NCBI GenBank assembly: GCA_947631625.1
Contig: CANRMA010000001.1
Location: 175,942 to 239,941, forward strand
Direction: 5' to 3'
Length of the DNA stretch: 64,000 nt
From: an uncultured Lachnospiraceae bacterium
GTDB lineage: Bacteria > Bacillota > Clostridia > Lachnospirales > Lachnospiraceae
Shown: positions 37,659-48,531 of the stretch, piece by piece
Numbering within the stretch: position 1 is the stretch's first letter
Layout: the number at the start of each line of letters is the position of its first letter
The notes under the pieces: model-generated
Database searches by the model: none
Told to the model about the DNA's origin: nothing
The model's input: the letters and a program-made list of their open reading frames with translations, nothing else
Program-made: the position numbers and the translations under genes

Positions 37659-39164
37659 CTATTTCTTTCTCACCCTGATATTTTCAATACTGCTGTTTTC
37701 GCTTACCGTACTATGAGAAGAACCTGTTTTGGATGAGTCATTCGAAGAGTACCCTTTCGTTCCGCTGCTGCCTTCACTCTTTGAACGGGTGCTTTTTGAC
37801 GAGGTCGTTTTATTCGTACTGCCGGACTTTTCTTTTTCCAGATCCGCAAACGAATAAGTGATATCTTCACCATCGTCATATAAGTAGATTGTGTAACTCT
37901 TGGACTGATATCCGGATTTTCTTAAAGCGATCGTATGGCTTCCGATAGTTTTGGCAAAATTTACCGGAGAAATACCCATATAATTTCCGTCCATATATAC
38001 TTCAACTCCGGCAGGCGCATCGATATAAACCTGATTTTCGGTCGTTACGTTCTGGACATCTTCGTCTTCAGCGTCGTCATCTTTACTTTGTTCATTGTCT
38101 TCTTCGGTATCTTCCGTCTGTTCATCACTGCTTTTTTCCATAGTAAAGCTTATGCTTGCATATTCTGAACCCACCTGAATATATTTAGCCATGCTTTCAT
38201 ACCCTTCCGCTTCCAACTCAACACGATGAATTCCGTATGAAAGTTCCACCTCTTCGCTTATATCCGTCTCTTCCCCGTCAATGCGCACTACTGCGTCCGC
38301 CGGTTCTACAGAAAATATTACTTTTCCGACCTTGTCCTGCACTATATCAAGTTCCCCTACATTAAGGACCACTTCTTTGTCTCTTTCGATCAGAACATCC
38401 TTTACGGTATTCGCATCTCCCAGGGAAATCATGACCTGATAACTGCCTTCCGGTACCGTAAGCATCATATTTTCCGTAATCTGAGTTACCACGGCATTTC
38501 CGACTTCGATCCAACCGCCCGCCAAAGCCTGACTGTTGGCAAGCCGCAGATAACCATGACCTTTTTCAACCTTAATGCTGCAGATCTTATGATCTATTCC
38601 CCTTATCGTAAGCATGTCCTTATTTACTACGTCCATGACCTCCGTGCGTTCTCCGTTGGATATTACGACAACATCATCCGGCAGAGAATATGTATTGGAA
38701 CCTATTGTTGCGGTTTTATTGGCACCGCCCAGATCATAATTTTCTACGTTATCATATTCCCATGACTTGGGGGATATCTGCATACTTGCAAGTTTTTTCT
38801 TACTCTTTAAAAAAGTAATATCAACTATATCCCCCGCCTCTATCTGGGACATGGACATTGTGCCGTCATATTTATCTTTTACATATGTAGTTCCGTCATA
38901 AGATAACGTATATTGTTTTCCCGTGGCAATGTTCATAAATGTCACATAACCGATGTCTTCCGCCACGGAAAGCACCACGGCCGTGTCGGCGGAATCATAG
39001 CTGCCTACTTCGGCAACCACAAAATCCGAACCTACGGTTTTATTTTCTTCCTCCTTGGCCATACCAATATTGCTTGCCTGGGAAGTACAACCCGTAATAA
39101 GCAGCGTTAATATCATAACAAGTGTTATGGTTGATGCTGATCTCTTGTACATTTTAATAACCAT
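37659..39164 (-). CDS. PEGA-domain lipoprotein
   Basis: Lipobox LLITGCTSQ; repeats VVRIDGEETDISEEVELSYGIHRVELEAEGYE and VEVYMDGNYMGISPVNFAKTIGSHTIALRKSGYQ; Ser-rich C-terminus. Confidence 0.85.
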   Translation of the reverse strand: MVIKMYKRSASTITLVMILTLLITGCTSQASNIGMAKEEENKTVGSDFVVAEVGSYDSADTAVVLSVAEDIGYVTFMNIATGKQYTLSYDGTTYVKDKYDGTMSMSQIEAGDIVDITFLKSKKKLASMQISPKSWEYDNVENYDLGGANKTATIGSNTYSLPDDVVVISNGERTEVMDVVNKDMLTIRGIDHKICSIKVEKGHGYLRLANSQALAGGWIEVGNAVVTQITENMMLTVPEGSYQVMISLGDANTVKDVLIERDKEVVLNVGELDIVQDKVGKVIFSVEPADAVVRIDGEETDISEEVELSYGIHRVELEAEGYESMAKYIQVGSEYASISFTMEKSSDEQTEDTEEDNEQSKDDDAEDEDVQNVTTENQVYIDAPAGVEVYMDGNYMGISPVNFAKTIGSHTIALRKSGYQSKSYTIYLYDDGEDITYSFADLEKEKSGSTNKTTSSKSTRSKSEGSSGTKGYSSNDSSKTGSSHSTVSENSSIENIRVRKK

Positions 39165-39172
39165 ACCTTTCT

Positions 39173-40174
39173 CTATTTATGAAAAACCGTTTCCAGAAAT
39201 TCAGCTTTTTCTTTTTCCTGTGCAAGAAGCTTCTCAAGTTTCTCCATATTGCGGCCCGGTATCCATGCTTTTCCGGAATTATAATAAAAATTGACTATCT
39301 TCCAGAACTTCTCCGGATATGCAAACCGATAATACAGCATTATGTAGTCATTTTCAGTCAGAGTCCTCTCTTTAGAATATTCGTTTAAAAGATCGTCTCC
39401 CATTTTCTGCGACCAGTTATTTTTCTCAAGCAGCTTACGCATAAACAGGTACAGATCCCTGACCGTATCATCTCTTACACATTTTTCAAAATTGACGATC
39501 GCCATTCCTTCTGAGGTCTGTATAATATTATGATACTGGTAATCGCCGTGACATACAATAGGAAATTCATTCCGATTTATATTTTTTTCATTATCTATAT
39601 AATAACGCATTTCTTCCGTAATCTGCAAAGCGATATCAAAAAAATAATCAAAATTTTTGGTAAGATAGATCTCAAACGGTGTTTTCTGGCTCTTTGTACG
39701 AAGGAAACGCCTTACCTTTTTAAGCTCCCTGTTATGCTTTTCATATTCTTTCTCAATATGAAATACCGGTTGGGACGCAAAGCTTTCCCATCCTGACAGA
39801 TCGGAGCAGTTATGCAGCTTTGCGAGCAGGCTGACCGCCCGGGCACATTCCGCAGGCTCTTTGTTATTACATTCCCTTCCATCGAAATAACTTTTTAATA
39901 TATAAGGAACTTTATCCTGATCATATACGATAAGTTCGCTGTCCCTGGTTCTTAAAATATTTTCCGATAGGGGAAAACCCGCCTCTTTAATATGCTTTAA
40001 CAATGCATCTTGAAAATAGACCTTATTTAAAGGTCCGCTATATTCTTTTAATATTAACAAGCCCTTATCCGACTCACAAAGAATAGCCCCCCTGCCTTTC
40101 CAGGTACGGCTGACTTCTATATCATAATTGTCAAATAAACCGACAGCCCTGTCATTCACGAAAATACCTCCCAT
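39173..40174 (-). CDS. CotS-family spore coat / aminoglycoside-phosphotransferase-like protein
   Basis: FPIVCHGDYQYHNIIQTSEGMAIVNFEKCVRDDTVRDLYLFMRK APH-like catalytic region. Confidence 0.83.
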   Translation of the reverse strand: MGGIFVNDRAVGLFDNYDIEVSRTWKGRGAILCESDKGLLILKEYSGPLNKVYFQDALLKHIKEAGFPLSENILRTRDSELIVYDQDKVPYILKSYFDGRECNNKEPAECARAVSLLAKLHNCSDLSGWESFASQPVFHIEKEYEKHNRELKKVRRFLRTKSQKTPFEIYLTKNFDYFFDIALQITEEMRYYIDNEKNINRNEFPIVCHGDYQYHNIIQTSEGMAIVNFEKCVRDDTVRDLYLFMRKLLEKNNWSQKMGDDLLNEYSKERTLTENDYIMLYYRFAYPEKFWKIVNFYYNSGKAWIPGRNMEKLEKLLAQEKEKAEFLETVFHK

Positions 40175-40230
40175 AAGCCCATCTATCCTATATTATGATA
40201 GGCCATGGAAAAGTATGATTTTTTTGTCGG

Positions 40231-41559
40231 TCAATCTTTAAACGGCAGTCCTGAAAGCAGATAATCTTTATTATTAAATTCAGGATGCGCCAAAACAATA
40301 TCCAACAGTTTTGAAAGAGTTTCACCTATTTCCCTGCCGGATTTCATTCCCATTTCTATAAGGTCATTGCCTGTCACGGCAAGGTCCTTCAGGGAATAAC
40401 ACTCTTTTCTTTCAAGTATTTTTTTATATGCCGCTTTAAATTCTTCCAGTCTGTTAAGTTTCTCTTCTCTTTTAAAACTGCTCTGTGCCATTATATCGGC
40501 ATATTGAACGCAAAACAACAGGGGCATCAGTTCCCCGCCCATCTGATTCATCAGCCTTTTTACGCTCTCGGCGTCGGTTTTGCCTTTTCTGTCATGATAT
40601 TTTACCAAAGTCTTAACTTTATAAATAGTATCATTATCAAACTTAAGTCTTTTTAATACCCTGCCGGTAATTTCTTCACCCACCCGCGCATGTCCGTAAT
40701 TATGGGTGATCCCGTCTTCATCTGTTGAAAGTGTCTGCGGCTTGCCTATATCATGAAAAAGCATGGTAAGACGAAGCACTTTATCAGATCTTATATGATT
40801 AAGGCTATGTAATATATGCTCGCCCACGTTATAATCATGGTGCGGGTTATTCTGCCCGGTCTGCATACACTCGTCAAACTCCGGAATAAAATATGCGGTA
40901 AGCCCCGTTTCATATGCAATACGGAGATAATCAGGATGATCTGACATAAGCAGTTTAACCAGTTCAGTCTGTATACGCTCCACACTGATATTTTTTATTG
41001 CAGGTGCAAGCTCTTTTATAGCGTCCCCGGTTTTTTCTTCCATAACATAACCAAGCTGCGCGCAAAAACGGACGGCCCTCATCATTCTGAGCGCATCCTC
41101 GTTAAAACGTTCCTTTGCGTCTCCCACACAACGGATCACGCCTTTGTGAATATCTTCCATACCGCCAAACAAATCGATCAGCCCGGCCTTCTCATTATAA
41201 GCCATAGCATTAACGGTAAAATCCCTGCGCCGCAGATCTTCCGCCAAATCTGACACAAATGTCACATTTTCGGGGTGACGGCCGTCGGTATATTCACCGT
41301 CAATGCGATAGGTTGTAACCTCAAATCCTTCTTTTTCAAGCATTACCGTAACTGTTCCATGCTTTATGCCCGTGTCGATGGTTTTGTCAAAAAGTTCTTT
41401 TATCACTTCGGGCTCGGCGGATGTAGTAATGTCCCAGTCATCCGGTTTTTTTAAAAGAACACAATCCCTGATACAGCCGCCCACCGCATATGCTTCATAG
41501 CCTGCTGCCTGAATCGTCTCTATGATATAACATACTTTATGCGGTAACTGTATCTGCAT
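40231..41559 (-). CDS. cca: CCA tRNA nucleotidyltransferase
   Basis: YAVGGCIRDCVLLKKPDDWDITTSAEPEVIKELF; RRDFTVNAMAYNEKAGLIDLFGG; HD domain LFHDIGKP. Confidence 0.95.
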   Translation of the reverse strand: MQIQLPHKVCYIIETIQAAGYEAYAVGGCIRDCVLLKKPDDWDITTSAEPEVIKELFDKTIDTGIKHGTVTVMLEKEGFEVTTYRIDGEYTDGRHPENVTFVSDLAEDLRRRDFTVNAMAYNEKAGLIDLFGGMEDIHKGVIRCVGDAKERFNEDALRMMRAVRFCAQLGYVMEEKTGDAIKELAPAIKNISVERIQTELVKLLMSDHPDYLRIAYETGLTAYFIPEFDECMQTGQNNPHHDYNVGEHILHSLNHIRSDKVLRLTMLFHDIGKPQTLSTDEDGITHNYGHARVGEEITGRVLKRLKFDNDTIYKVKTLVKYHDRKGKTDAESVKRLMNQMGGELMPLLFCVQYADIMAQSSFKREEKLNRLEEFKAAYKKILERKECYSLKDLAVTGNDLIEMGMKSGREIGETLSKLLDIVLAHPEFNNKDYLLSGLPFKD

Positions 41560-41565
41560 ATAACT

Positions 41566-41763
41566 TTACCTTTCTTTGGGAGTCTCATCCTCTTCAATGA
41601 TCGCGGCGCTCATACGCTCAATCTCATCTTTGGACAGAACGCTTCGGTTTCTCTCCAGGTATTCCTTTTTCTCATCATCGGTCATATTGTAGAACCTGTC
41701 CTCTTTCATCTGGTTTTCCAGACCTAAAACCCCAATACTTAAGGGCAGCTCATTGTAATCCAT
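41566..41763 (-). CDS. small conserved-looking hypothetical protein
   Basis: MDYNELPLSIGVLGLENQMKEDRFYNMTDDEKKEYLERNRSVLSKDEIERMSAAIIEEDETPKER; SD-like gaaaggg upstream; ORF extends to 41853. Confidence 0.55.
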   Translation of the reverse strand: MDYNELPLSIGVLGLENQMKEDRFYNMTDDEKKEYLERNRSVLSKDEIERMSAAIIEEDETPKER

Positions 41764-41906
41764 ATCATTCATCCCTTTCCATATATTTAATTGCCGCTTA
41801 TGGCAATTTATATGGTATACAAAAGGGTTATGATTTATACAAAACAGGTTCATGAACAGTATATTTTATACTTTGCAAAATATTATATCCGCAAAAATAT
41901 ATAAAT

Positions 41907-42704
41907 TCAATCTTTATGTCGCCTTTTCATTGATTTTATGTACAATTTTTCATCGTCGGACACACAATGCGACTCTACGATCTTCTGAAGAGACTTATTA
42001 TATGTAAAATCATCGAGTATTGAAGGCTCTTCATACATATCCTCAAGATACTCTCTGCCTTTATCCCGATATTGCACATAAAAAACGGAGATTGCCCAGG
42101 CCAGGCCCATTTTAACATAATAGACGTCCAAATCCTCATGGGATCTATCGGCCCAACGTCTTCCTACATTGTTAAAAATATGACAAACTTCATCGATATG
42201 ATCATCATTTATATAATAATTAAGCAGCATTACCAAACCGAAACGAACGTCAAACGCTCTATCAGACTCAAAATACGGCTTTATAAACTCCCACATAAGC
42301 GCCGGCTCGTTCTTTGCTATCTTCAAACCCGCGCAGAAGCTGTCGCATACGGACCAGTTATTTATTCCGGGAATATAATCTCTGATATAACTTTTAATAT
42401 CGTCTGTAGAAACGCCATCTTCTACTTTAAGGTTTCCTATTATCATTCCCTGAAGCAAGGTCTCTTCCATGTATTCATTATAAGCCTGAATATCCAGATA
42501 CTTAGTCCCGTAGATTTTTTTAATTTCCTTTGCATATTTACGCAGTTTCGGAAGCCTCACACCCAGAATATTGTCTGTATTTGGCAGCAGTTTTGCGCAA
42601 AAGCGCTGATACTCCGGCTCTGACATTGAAATAAGGGCATCCCGGACAATATCACGGATATTCCCATCCTCAGCCATATAAACGATCCTGCCTTTCCCTG
42701 TCAA
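41907..42704 (-). CDS. DNA alkylation repair (AlkC/AlkD-like HEAT-repeat) protein
   Basis: LGVRLPKLRKYAKEIKK...NNWSVCDSFCAGLK...FDVRFGLVMLLNYYI. Confidence 0.85.
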   Translation of the reverse strand: MTGKGRIVYMAEDGNIRDIVRDALISMSEPEYQRFCAKLLPNTDNILGVRLPKLRKYAKEIKKIYGTKYLDIQAYNEYMEETLLQGMIIGNLKVEDGVSTDDIKSYIRDYIPGINNWSVCDSFCAGLKIAKNEPALMWEFIKPYFESDRAFDVRFGLVMLLNYYINDDHIDEVCHIFNNVGRRWADRSHEDLDVYYVKMGLAWAISVFYVQYRDKGREYLEDMYEEPSILDDFTYNKSLQKIVESHCVSDDEKLYIKSMKRRHKD

Positions 42705-42906
42705 TGACTTTCAAAAATTTTATAATGTGCTAATTATATCATTTTACATCATAAAAGGAGGCTTGGCAAATGCCTGTGCCTTCATTCTCATATCAATTCA
42801 AAAATATAAATTAAAAAAGACTATAAAAATAATAAAAAATATTATTATTATAATCATTGACAAACTGCCATATTATATTGTATTATCTTATTTGTCCTTA
42901 TGATAT

Positions 42907-42980
<74 letters not shown>

Positions 42981-43028
42981 TTTATCTGTGAACGCGGTTT
43001 TATTTCGGATAAAAACCGGAAACATAAT

Positions 43029-43057
43029 AAAAGGGAGCATTATTGTACTCCCTTTTA
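43029..43057. terminator. hairpin after tRNA-Pro
   Basis: aaaagggag ... ctcccttttaa with T run. Confidence 0.75.
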
Positions 43058-43343
43058 ATAGTTTTAGGAAAGACCGAATTAATTCTGCCACAGTATATTG
43101 TAATACTTTTTCTTAAATACATGTCTTTGAAACAGACAAATATTTTCTTTCCTAAAACATTCCCCTTTTACGAACTCTATTTTACAACATCAAACGCCAC
43201 CGAAGTGTTACTTTTGAAGTAAATTTTGCAGAATTTTAAATAAAATTAACATATTTTATAATTTTTTTTATAAAAGTTGACATTTGACGCGACTGAACGT
43301 ATAACTATATTGGATTAGTTATTTAATGGAGGTCTGAGTCATC

Positions 43344-44537
43344 ATGGAAGTATACGGTATTTTAAAAGATCTTGCAATAATCATATTTTTTGCAAAAATG
43401 TTTGCTATCGCCGCGCGTCATTTTAAAGCGCCTCAGGTAGTCGGAGAGATCATCGCAGGTCTGGTTCTGGGTCCCTGCATGTTGGGCATTTTAGAGCAGA
43501 CGGACTTTATAGCCCAGATGGCTGAAATAGGCGTCATCCTGCTTATGTTCGCGGCAGGTCTTGATACGGATCTGAAAGAACTGATAAAAACCGGTCCGGT
43601 TGCATTTTTAATAGCCGCCTTTGGGGTTTTTGTCCCGTTGATACTTGGAAGCATCTTACATATGTTATTTTACGGTTTTGCTCCGTGGGGCAGCGAAGAA
43701 TTCTATCAATCCGTATTTACCGGAACTATCATGACTGCCACCAGTGTGAGCATAACTGTTGCTTCGCTGCAGGAAATGGGTAAGATCAAAACCAAAGTCG
43801 GCACAACGATCGTAAGCGCGGCGATAATAGACGATGTCATAGGTATTATAGTTCTCACCTTCGTCATAGGCTTTAAAGATCCTTCATCACGCCCTGTTCT
43901 GGTTCTATGGAAAACAATTGTGTTCTTTGCAGTCGCTTTGGTCGGCGGATATATTGTATACAAACTCTTCTCCATGTTGGATAAACGATATCCGCATACA
44001 AGACGTATACCGATAGCCAGCCTTGCTTTTTGTTTTCTTTTATCTTATGTTGCGGAAGAATATTTCGGAATAGCGGATATAACCGGAGCCTATGTTGCCG
44101 GGATCGTACTTTGTAACTTAAGCGACAATGAATATATAGAAAGAAAGATGGACGTTAGTTCTTATATGATCTTCGGACCGATCTTCTTTGTAAGCATAGG
44201 ACTTAAAACATCGTTTAACGCCATGACCGGACAATTCCTTATATTCTGCATATGTTTCGTTATAGTAGCGCTGCTTGCCAAGATCATCGGCTGCGGACTC
44301 GCCGGGAAACTTTGCAAGTATAACCTGACAGATTCATTAAAGATCGGCGTGGGCATGATGACGAGGGGAGAGGTCGCGCTGATCGTATCCCAAAAAGGAC
44401 TGTCGGCGGGACTTATAACCCCTGACTATTTTACAGCTGTCATTCTGCTTATTTTGGTTTCTTCAATATCAACTCCGATCCTGCTTAAGTTTATCTATTC
44501 AAGAGACGATAAAAAACAGCAGGCTCCCGCTGCATGA
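43344..44537 (+). CDS. cation:proton antiporter (CPA2/KefB-type)
   Basis: VVGEIIAGLVLGPCMLGILEQTDFIAQMAEIGVILLMFAAGLDTDLKEL; MMTRGEVALIVSQKGLSAGLI. Confidence 0.93.
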   Translation: MEVYGILKDLAIIIFFAKMFAIAARHFKAPQVVGEIIAGLVLGPCMLGILEQTDFIAQMAEIGVILLMFAAGLDTDLKELIKTGPVAFLIAAFGVFVPLILGSILHMLFYGFAPWGSEEFYQSVFTGTIMTATSVSITVASLQEMGKIKTKVGTTIVSAAIIDDVIGIIVLTFVIGFKDPSSRPVLVLWKTIVFFAVALVGGYIVYKLFSMLDKRYPHTRRIPIASLAFCFLLSYVAEEYFGIADITGAYVAGIVLCNLSDNEYIERKMDVSSYMIFGPIFFVSIGLKTSFNAMTGQFLIFCICFVIVALLAKIIGCGLAGKLCKYNLTDSLKIGVGMMTRGEVALIVSQKGLSAGLITPDYFTAVILLILVSSISTPILLKFIYSRDDKKQQAPAA

Positions 44538-44571
44538 TTTCTGAATGATCTAAGCTTTTATATTCACTGCA

Positions 44572-44610
44572 ATAAATAAAGCGCCGGTATTACGCCAGTG
44601 CTTTATTTAT
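44572..44610. terminator. bidirectional terminator between convergent antiporter and trxA
   Basis: ataaataaagcgc ... gtgctttatttat. Confidence 0.65.
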
Positions 44611-44910
44611 TTTATCTTCAAGCTCGCTTTCAGATAATGCGCCTATTATTTTTTCCTTAATTTCTCCGCCCGCAAAGATCATCATTGTCGGTATCGACAT
44701 AATCTTATATCTTGCCGCAAGCCCGTTCTCTTCATCAATGTTACACTTTCCTACTTTAAGTTTTCCATCATATTTCTTCGCAAGCGCTTCAACTATCGGA
44801 GCCATCATTTTACAGGGACCGCACCAGTCCGCGTAAAAATCTACGAATACCGGAATTTCGGAAGAAAGCACTTCCTCTTCAAAATTTGTTGTTGTGATCT
44901 TATGTTCCAT
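44590..44910 (-). CDS. trxA: thioredoxin
   Basis: VFVDFYADWCGPCKMMAPIVEALAKKYDGKLKVGKCNIDEENGLAARYKIMSIPTMMIF. Confidence 0.97.
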   Translation of the reverse strand: MEHKITTTNFEEEVLSSEIPVFVDFYADWCGPCKMMAPIVEALAKKYDGKLKVGKCNIDEENGLAARYKIMSIPTMMIFAGGEIKEKIIGALSESELEDKINKALA

Positions 44911-44950
44911 TATAAAGCCCTCCTTTTATGATATTTTGTCTGTAATAATT

Positions 44951-45610
44951 TTATCTGCTTATAATATACTTAAAGATCGGATTTCCCATAGACGAAAACC
45001 TCTCTTCATATTCCGTCATAACATTACCCTCCATCATGGCAGCATCGTTGTGAAGGTCATAAGTAACCTTGTCCAAATGCCATCCCGCAGGATCTATCTG
45101 TTCAAGCGCAAATGTGAAAAGTTCTTTATTGTCGGTTTTAAATTCTATATTTCCTTTTTTATTTAGTATTACATTATATCTGTTTAAAAATTCATGGGAA
45201 GGAAGTCTTCTTTTCGCATGTCTTTCCTTTGGCCATGGATCGGAAAAGTTTAAATATATCTTCCCAACCTCTTCCTGTCCGAACACATCGGTAATCTCTT
45301 CGGCGTCCATTCTTATAAAATACAGATTGGGAAGTTCCTGCGTCTCCATCTTTTGAACGCCTCTTATCAGGACACTTGAAAATTTTTCAATGCCGATATA
45401 ATTAATATCCGGATTAAACATTGCCATATCCATTATAAAACGGCCTTTACCCATACCGATCTCTATATGTATAGGATTGGAATTTCCAAAAAGTTCATTC
45501 CAACGGTTTTTATATTCTTTCGGATTTTGAACTACAAAGCGGCTTTCGCTTATCGCTTCTTTTGAACCCGCAACATTGCGCAGTCTCATATCTGATCCCG
45601 TCTTTCTCAT
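44951..45610 (-). CDS. trmB: tRNA (guanine-N7-)-methyltransferase
   Basis: PIHIEIGMGKGRFIMDMAMFNPDINYIGIEKFSSVL; IYLNFSDPWPKERHAKRRLPSHEFLNRY. Confidence 0.96.
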   Translation of the reverse strand: MRKTGSDMRLRNVAGSKEAISESRFVVQNPKEYKNRWNELFGNSNPIHIEIGMGKGRFIMDMAMFNPDINYIGIEKFSSVLIRGVQKMETQELPNLYFIRMDAEEITDVFGQEEVGKIYLNFSDPWPKERHAKRRLPSHEFLNRYNVILNKKGNIEFKTDNKELFTFALEQIDPAGWHLDKVTYDLHNDAAMMEGNVMTEYEERFSSMGNPIFKYIISR

Positions 45611-45842
45611 AATTTTCCAACTTATTTTACACTATTTTGTAATTAATTAAAAGCAGATATTAAATATATTTGATTATTTCCTATAAGATTTTCTGAAAGA
45701 TATAACTTAAGTCATATTATCTTTAAATCGATCAGATAATTAAAAGATATGTAAAATTAAAGATTTATTAAAGATTTATAAATGTATTCCGTTTTTTTTA
45801 AATTTAGTGTATTATAGGTTATAAGTTATTAATAGAAAGGTT

Positions 45843-47354
45843 ATGTACAATATGTTGTACTTTTTATATAAAAATAATTCTTATAAAATAAGAACTGCCG
45901 TTTTATGTTTGATCATGTCAGTTCTTACTTTTGTTCTTTTTAATATTAATGCCATAACCGCATATGCCGCATCTTATGACGACCTGGCCATGCAGGCTGA
46001 GGCAAGAAAACAACTCCCCATACAGTCCAACGAAATAGAGAACTGGCCGGTAGGCCCTGAAATAAGCGCGGAATCGGCAATTTTAATGGACGCCGAAACC
46101 GGCGTAATTTTGTATGCCAAAAATATACATGAAAAAGTATATCCCGCCAGCATAACGAAAATCCTGACCTGTCTTCTTGCCATTAACAACGGCAATCTGG
46201 ACGATATGGTCACTTTTTCTCATGAAGCGGTTTTCAGTGTGCCTCCTGACGGTTCAACAATGGGTATGGATGAAGGCGAATCCATTACTCTGGAGGAATG
46301 TCTCTATGGCATTTTGGTAGCGTCGGCTAATGAAGTTGCCAATGCGGTTGCCGAATACGCGGGCGGCACCATTGATAATTTTATCGATATGATGAATGAT
46401 TATGCCAAAGAAATAGGCTGCGAGGATTCTCATTTTGCTAATACCAACGGGCTTTTTGACGAGAACCATTATACTTCAGCTTATGACCTTGCAACTATCG
46501 CAAGAAAATTTTTCCAGAATGAGATGTTGTGCAAGATAGGTAATACGGCAAGGTATCACTTTGAACCTTCAGCCGGGCAGCCGGACGATTTTTATGAAAA
46601 AAACAAGCACAAACTTATAACCGGGGAAATTCCCTATGATGGGATCATAGGCGGAAAAACAGGGTATACGGGTGAATCAAGACAGACTTTGGTAACCTGC
46701 GCAGAACAAAACGGAATGAAACTTATCTGTGTAGTTTTTAAAGAAGAATCCCCTGCGCAGTTTACCGATACGGTAGAATTGTTTGACTATGGTTTTCAGA
46801 ATTTTCAGGTACTGAATATTTCCGAAAACGAAGAAAAATTCAATATAGATAACGTAAATTTCTTTAAGGCTGACAATGACATCTTTGGCAGCTCCAAACC
46901 CATTTTATCAATTGATACGGACAGCTATGTGATAGTGCCGAATATGGCGGATTTTTCAGATCTGGATTCAACAATAAATTATGATGTCGCAGAAGAAAAT
47001 CATGTTGCGCAGATAAGTTACAGCTATAATGATACTTTCGTAGGAAGCACTTATGTAAACCTGGCTGAGATTGCCGATCCGGCCGATACTTTTAATTCCG
47101 ACACACAGACCGTAACAGACATCAGCGTTGAACGCGACAATGAAACCGAACCGACAAAAGAAAATATAATTTTTATAAATGTTAAAAAAGTGCTCATTGG
47201 TATTTTAATCTTTGCAATAGTTGTTATCTGTATATTCGTGTTAAGAGCATTTATAAATAATAATAACAGTTCCATGCATCGTAAAAACAGGTTAAAAAGA
47301 AGAAAGCGCCGCAGGGAACGTCTCAGATCTTCTTTCGATGATTTTGACTTTTAG
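45843..47354 (+). CDS. D-alanyl-D-alanine carboxypeptidase (DacF/PBP5 family)
   Basis: YPASITKILTCLLAI (SxxK); SANEVANAVAEY (SxN); GGKTGYTGESRQTLV (KTG); C-terminal TM and basic tail. Confidence 0.94.
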   Translation: MYNMLYFLYKNNSYKIRTAVLCLIMSVLTFVLFNINAITAYAASYDDLAMQAEARKQLPIQSNEIENWPVGPEISAESAILMDAETGVILYAKNIHEKVYPASITKILTCLLAINNGNLDDMVTFSHEAVFSVPPDGSTMGMDEGESITLEECLYGILVASANEVANAVAEYAGGTIDNFIDMMNDYAKEIGCEDSHFANTNGLFDENHYTSAYDLATIARKFFQNEMLCKIGNTARYHFEPSAGQPDDFYEKNKHKLITGEIPYDGIIGGKTGYTGESRQTLVTCAEQNGMKLICVVFKEESPAQFTDTVELFDYGFQNFQVLNISENEEKFNIDNVNFFKADNDIFGSSKPILSIDTDSYVIVPNMADFSDLDSTINYDVAEENHVAQISYSYNDTFVGSTYVNLAEIADPADTFNSDTQTVTDISVERDNETEPTKENIIFINVKKVLIGILIFAIVVICIFVLRAFINNNNSSMHRKNRLKRRKRRRERLRSSFDDFDF

Positions 47355-48309
47355 CCGCTCTCTTTTCTTTGCGGTGCTTCTTTGAATATTCCTGCTTCTC
47401 CTGAATATTTTTTACATCATCTTCGGATATGAACTTTTCCGTCTTAACTACATATGTAAGACCTTCTTCCGATTTACGGATACGTATCTTAGCTTTCATA
47501 TAACCGTGTTTATCGCAGTATGATACGCTATAATAATGCTTGTTATTCGGCGAAAACCATTTTATCTTTTTCCTAAGGTTTTTATTACACAAAAAACAGT
47601 TGGTAGCAGTTACGGTCTTATCACACATTGCTTTAATCTTATCATCAAAACCCCTCGAAATATATTTAAAATAAGGATCCTGATAACAAGTATCGAAAAT
47701 TACCCCGATCTCATCTTTTTTGCTTGCAGGAATATGAAAAACATCAAAAGAATAATTCTGAAGAACCTGTTTATCCAATCTCTGCAGTATCTTTGCCGTA
47801 TAATATGCATCACTTAAAGCTCTGTGAAAAGGAATGTCTTTCTCTATATTCATAAAATCTATGGCATATTCCAAAGATTTCCGGGATTTTTTATCTTCAC
47901 ACGCTATACTAAAAAGCTTTTGAACATCCAGAAACTTAAACGGCGCAATATCAATAGGCTCAAGTCCGTAATATCTTATATTTCTCTGAAGTTCTACCAG
48001 ATCCAAAGGCCCCCATGTACAGAAAATGTAATCCTCGCCCCACCATTTTCTGAAATTTTCCATCACTTCAATGAATGGTTTACCGCCTTCTAATTGCTCC
48101 ATCCGTATATGTATAAGCTTTCTCGTGATATTATGCAGTTCATGATATACCTGTGGCTTTATCAACTCGTTAAATTCATCGGTTTTTTCACGAAGGTCAT
48201 TTAACTTTATAGCGCCTATTTCTATAATTTCAAAAGGAAGTACTTTACATACCTCTTCTTCTCCCGTGCTGCTCTGATTCCATTCCAAATCCAAAATTAT
48301 ATAATCCAT
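47323..48309 (-). CDS. DnaQ-like 3'-5' exonuclease
   Basis: DYIILDLEWNQ; FCTWGPLDLVELQRNIRYY; PFHRALSDAYYTAKIL DEDDh motifs. Confidence 0.88.
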   Translation of the reverse strand: MDYIILDLEWNQSSTGEEEVCKVLPFEIIEIGAIKLNDLREKTDEFNELIKPQVYHELHNITRKLIHIRMEQLEGGKPFIEVMENFRKWWGEDYIFCTWGPLDLVELQRNIRYYGLEPIDIAPFKFLDVQKLFSIACEDKKSRKSLEYAIDFMNIEKDIPFHRALSDAYYTAKILQRLDKQVLQNYSFDVFHIPASKKDEIGVIFDTCYQDPYFKYISRGFDDKIKAMCDKTVTATNCFLCNKNLRKKIKWFSPNNKHYYSVSYCDKHGYMKAKIRIRKSEEGLTYVVKTEKFISEDDVKNIQEKQEYSKKHRKEKRAAKSQNHRKKI

Positions 48310-48374
48310 ATAGTATTTCCTGATCTTATAAACCGTTAAAGTGTATCAATGCCTTTACCCGGGCCTTTTATAAC

Positions 48375-48410
48375 GAAAAGCATTGAAAATCTAAATTTTC
48401 AATGCTTTTC
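48375..48410. terminator. 16-bp perfect hairpin downstream of tRNA-Arg
   Basis: gaaaagcattgaaaat ctaa attttcaatgcttttc. Confidence 0.75.
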
Positions 48411-48414
48411 AATA

Positions 48415-48488
48415 CGTTCCCGAGAGGATTTGAACCTCCGACCCCTCGCTTAGGAGGCGAGTGCTCTATCCAACTGAGCTACGAGAAC
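48415..48488 (-). tRNA. tRNA-Arg (anticodon CCT)
   Basis: GTTCTCGTAGCTCAGTTGGATAGAGCACTCGCCTCCTAAGCGAGGGGTCGGAGGTTCAAATCCTCTCGGGAACG. Confidence 0.95.
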
Positions 48489-48531
48489 ATTTATGTGAAG
48501 CCTGAAATAAACAGACATCCCACCTGTTTTA

